From: Craterostigma plantagineum
Lineage: Eukaryota > Streptophyta > Magnoliopsida > Lamiales > Linderniaceae
DNA: 64,000 nt
Assembly: GCA_027422505.1 (NCBI GenBank)
Contig: JAPQWV010000051.1
Location: 4,307,501-4,371,500, forward strand
Direction of reading: 5' to 3'
The notes beneath the pieces were generated by a model, which was given only the letters and a program-made list of their open reading frames with translations, was not told where the DNA came from and made no database searches. The translations under genes and the position numbers were made by a program. Every line of letters starts with the position of its first letter. The stretch's first letter is position 1. Shown piece after piece: positions 62,677 to 64,000 of this stretch.

Positions 62677-64000
62677 CGAATCAAAACGAGACAATCTCTG
62701 CTCTGAAACAAGCTGCTTAAGCTCTTTCTTGTTTGGATTAAATTTTCGTAGAACCCTAGATTATTCAATCTTTGTCAATTTTGACAAAACGCCCAATTCA
62801 GAAAACAGATAAATGAAATTGAGAAAAAAATAAATAAAAGAAGCTTCCTTGGTGCTTTTGTTCCTTGAGGTGAGTGCCTGCGTGAATTTTGTGCTTACAC
62901 ATGGAAATATCTATCTCCTCACGGTGGCTTTCAAGTCCTTGAATAAATAAGAGAGAAAATTTGCCGAAATATGTCTGCAAATATCTAATTTTTTCAGATA
63001 TTATTGCTGGTTGCTATTGTTACATAGCTCTCTACTGTGAAATAGTTCTTGTCTTTGTTTTGAATTAGGGCAAAGAGTAAATAAACGGACTGCGGGCAAA
63101 TGTCCAAGAAAACATGTTAAAAATTTCGAGAACAACTTCTTAGATAAAAGTAAAGGTCGAAGGATATAGTCCTTAATATTTGAGGCATGGATGTTCATGG
63201 TCTCATATTCTGCTGTCTCACTTTTAGTACTCAATGTTATCGATTTTGGACGGTTTTGATCCTTCGATTAATTTAATCGCTAAATTAGGCTAAATTAACA
63301 CGTTACAGCCCATGTTCTCCTTTTACTCGATGTAAAAACCTCATAACACATATTTTTCTTCGATTTAAACGCACACGAACATCATCATACATCACATATA
63401 GGAAAGGATCAACAACCTTGAAAATGAGTTGAATGGATACATAATGATGCTCACCTGCGTTTTAGTTGAATAAGATGATGAGTCATGAGGTGTTACGTCA
63501 AGTTAAAGGAGATCATGTGCTCTCATGTGTTAAATGTCATCTAAAGTAGTAATTATGTTAATCGGAGGAAACGGCTCAAAATGGCACCTCGGAACATGAG
63601 GGACCGAAACGTCGAACACCGGGGATTAAAAATGTCGTTTTCTCTACTAAATGTTATACATTATAAATAAGAGGGTATTTGGAAATACATGTGAAATTGA
63701 CTTCTAATCCAAAAGTCCATTTTGAAAAGTAATATGCAAAAAATATGATATGAGATTTCCAAATAAGTTACTTCTCTAAAATAAGCAAGTTTTAATCACT
63801 TTTTGGAATTACTTTCTGCCAACTTTTTCAAAAGTTCATTTTCACCAAAAACTATCAAAAAATAAATTTGCACTTCTTTGGTTCCACTTTTGAATGATAA
63901 GTGCTTCACCTAAATGAACTTTTAGATATAGCTTTTCTAAATATAAATTTATTTTTCTAAATGGTGAAAATGGACTTGAAAAAAAGTGGAGAGAGTAATT
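62677..64000. other. Upstream region of PEX16 and spacer
   Basis: 62677-62770 looks like the PEX16 leader; an in-frame open stretch (KKELKQLVSEQRLSRFDS) precedes the ATG but has no upstream Met. The remaining 1.2 kb is AT-rich, with only short open frames and no recognised gene or repeat. Confidence 0.5.

Overview
The window is nuclear DNA of a flowering plant, most likely a eudicot. It has AT-rich spacers, multi-exon genes with GT-AG introns, and plant LTR retrotransposons with tRNA-primed binding sites. The genus cannot be told from the sequence alone. Six host genes could be assembled exon by exon, with reading phases that close exactly in five of them: a SWIB/Plus-3/GYF chromatin protein (+, 24728-29328), an FKBP17-type thylakoid-lumen immunophilin (-, 30240 to about 31820, start codon unresolved), a NOG1-family chloroplast GTPase of the PDE318 type (-, 34440-37407), a transducin beta-like WD40 membrane protein (+, 37678-41405), a spastin-like MIT-AAA ATPase (-, 42993-46407) and the peroxisome biogenesis protein PEX16 (-, 60033-62676). 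A seventh gene, a hydroxypyruvate reductase, is a pseudogene split by a copia element (53296-53495 and 58811 to about 59120).

Layout. 1-6840 is an Athila-type Ty3/gypsy element on the minus strand, with a solo LTR of its own family inserted head-to-head in its reverse transcriptase. 6841-10640 holds a decayed HSP70/BiP fragment, a SMART-like miniature LTR element, a hAT-type MITE with a perfect 8-bp target duplication, and a second MITE. 10647-23656 is a nested retrotransposon block. A decayed copia element is cut in its RNase H by a complete-LTR chromovirus (13912-22873, target duplication GGGTG), and this chromovirus has lost gag, protease and RT and carries unexplained DNA instead. 24728-46407 is the gene-rich part. 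46690-53300 is again repeat-rich: a gag-only copia element inside a decayed hAT-like repeat, and a 444-bp tandem repeat whose second copy took up another hAT MITE. 53496-58810 is a young Tnt1-like copia element, followed by PEX16 and spacer.

The host genes are not a functional cluster. They serve chromatin, plastid folding, plastid ribosome assembly, ER or membrane signalling, microtubule or membrane severing, and peroxisomes. The GTPase and WD40 genes share a 270-bp divergent promoter rich in GGCCC/TGGGC elements.

The most unusual observations are: a minor-spliceosome (U12) intron with an apparent AT-AA border in the SWIB/GYF gene; a tandem array of five phase-symmetric exons in the same gene; a GC-AG intron in PEX16; the chromovirus with non-retroviral cargo that contains a TATA box and a 55-residue membrane-protein ORF; the palindromic G-box array in the Athila LTR; and several exactly datable nested insertions. 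No exon structure was confirmed by transcripts; all were inferred from splice signals, phase and remembered family similarity.
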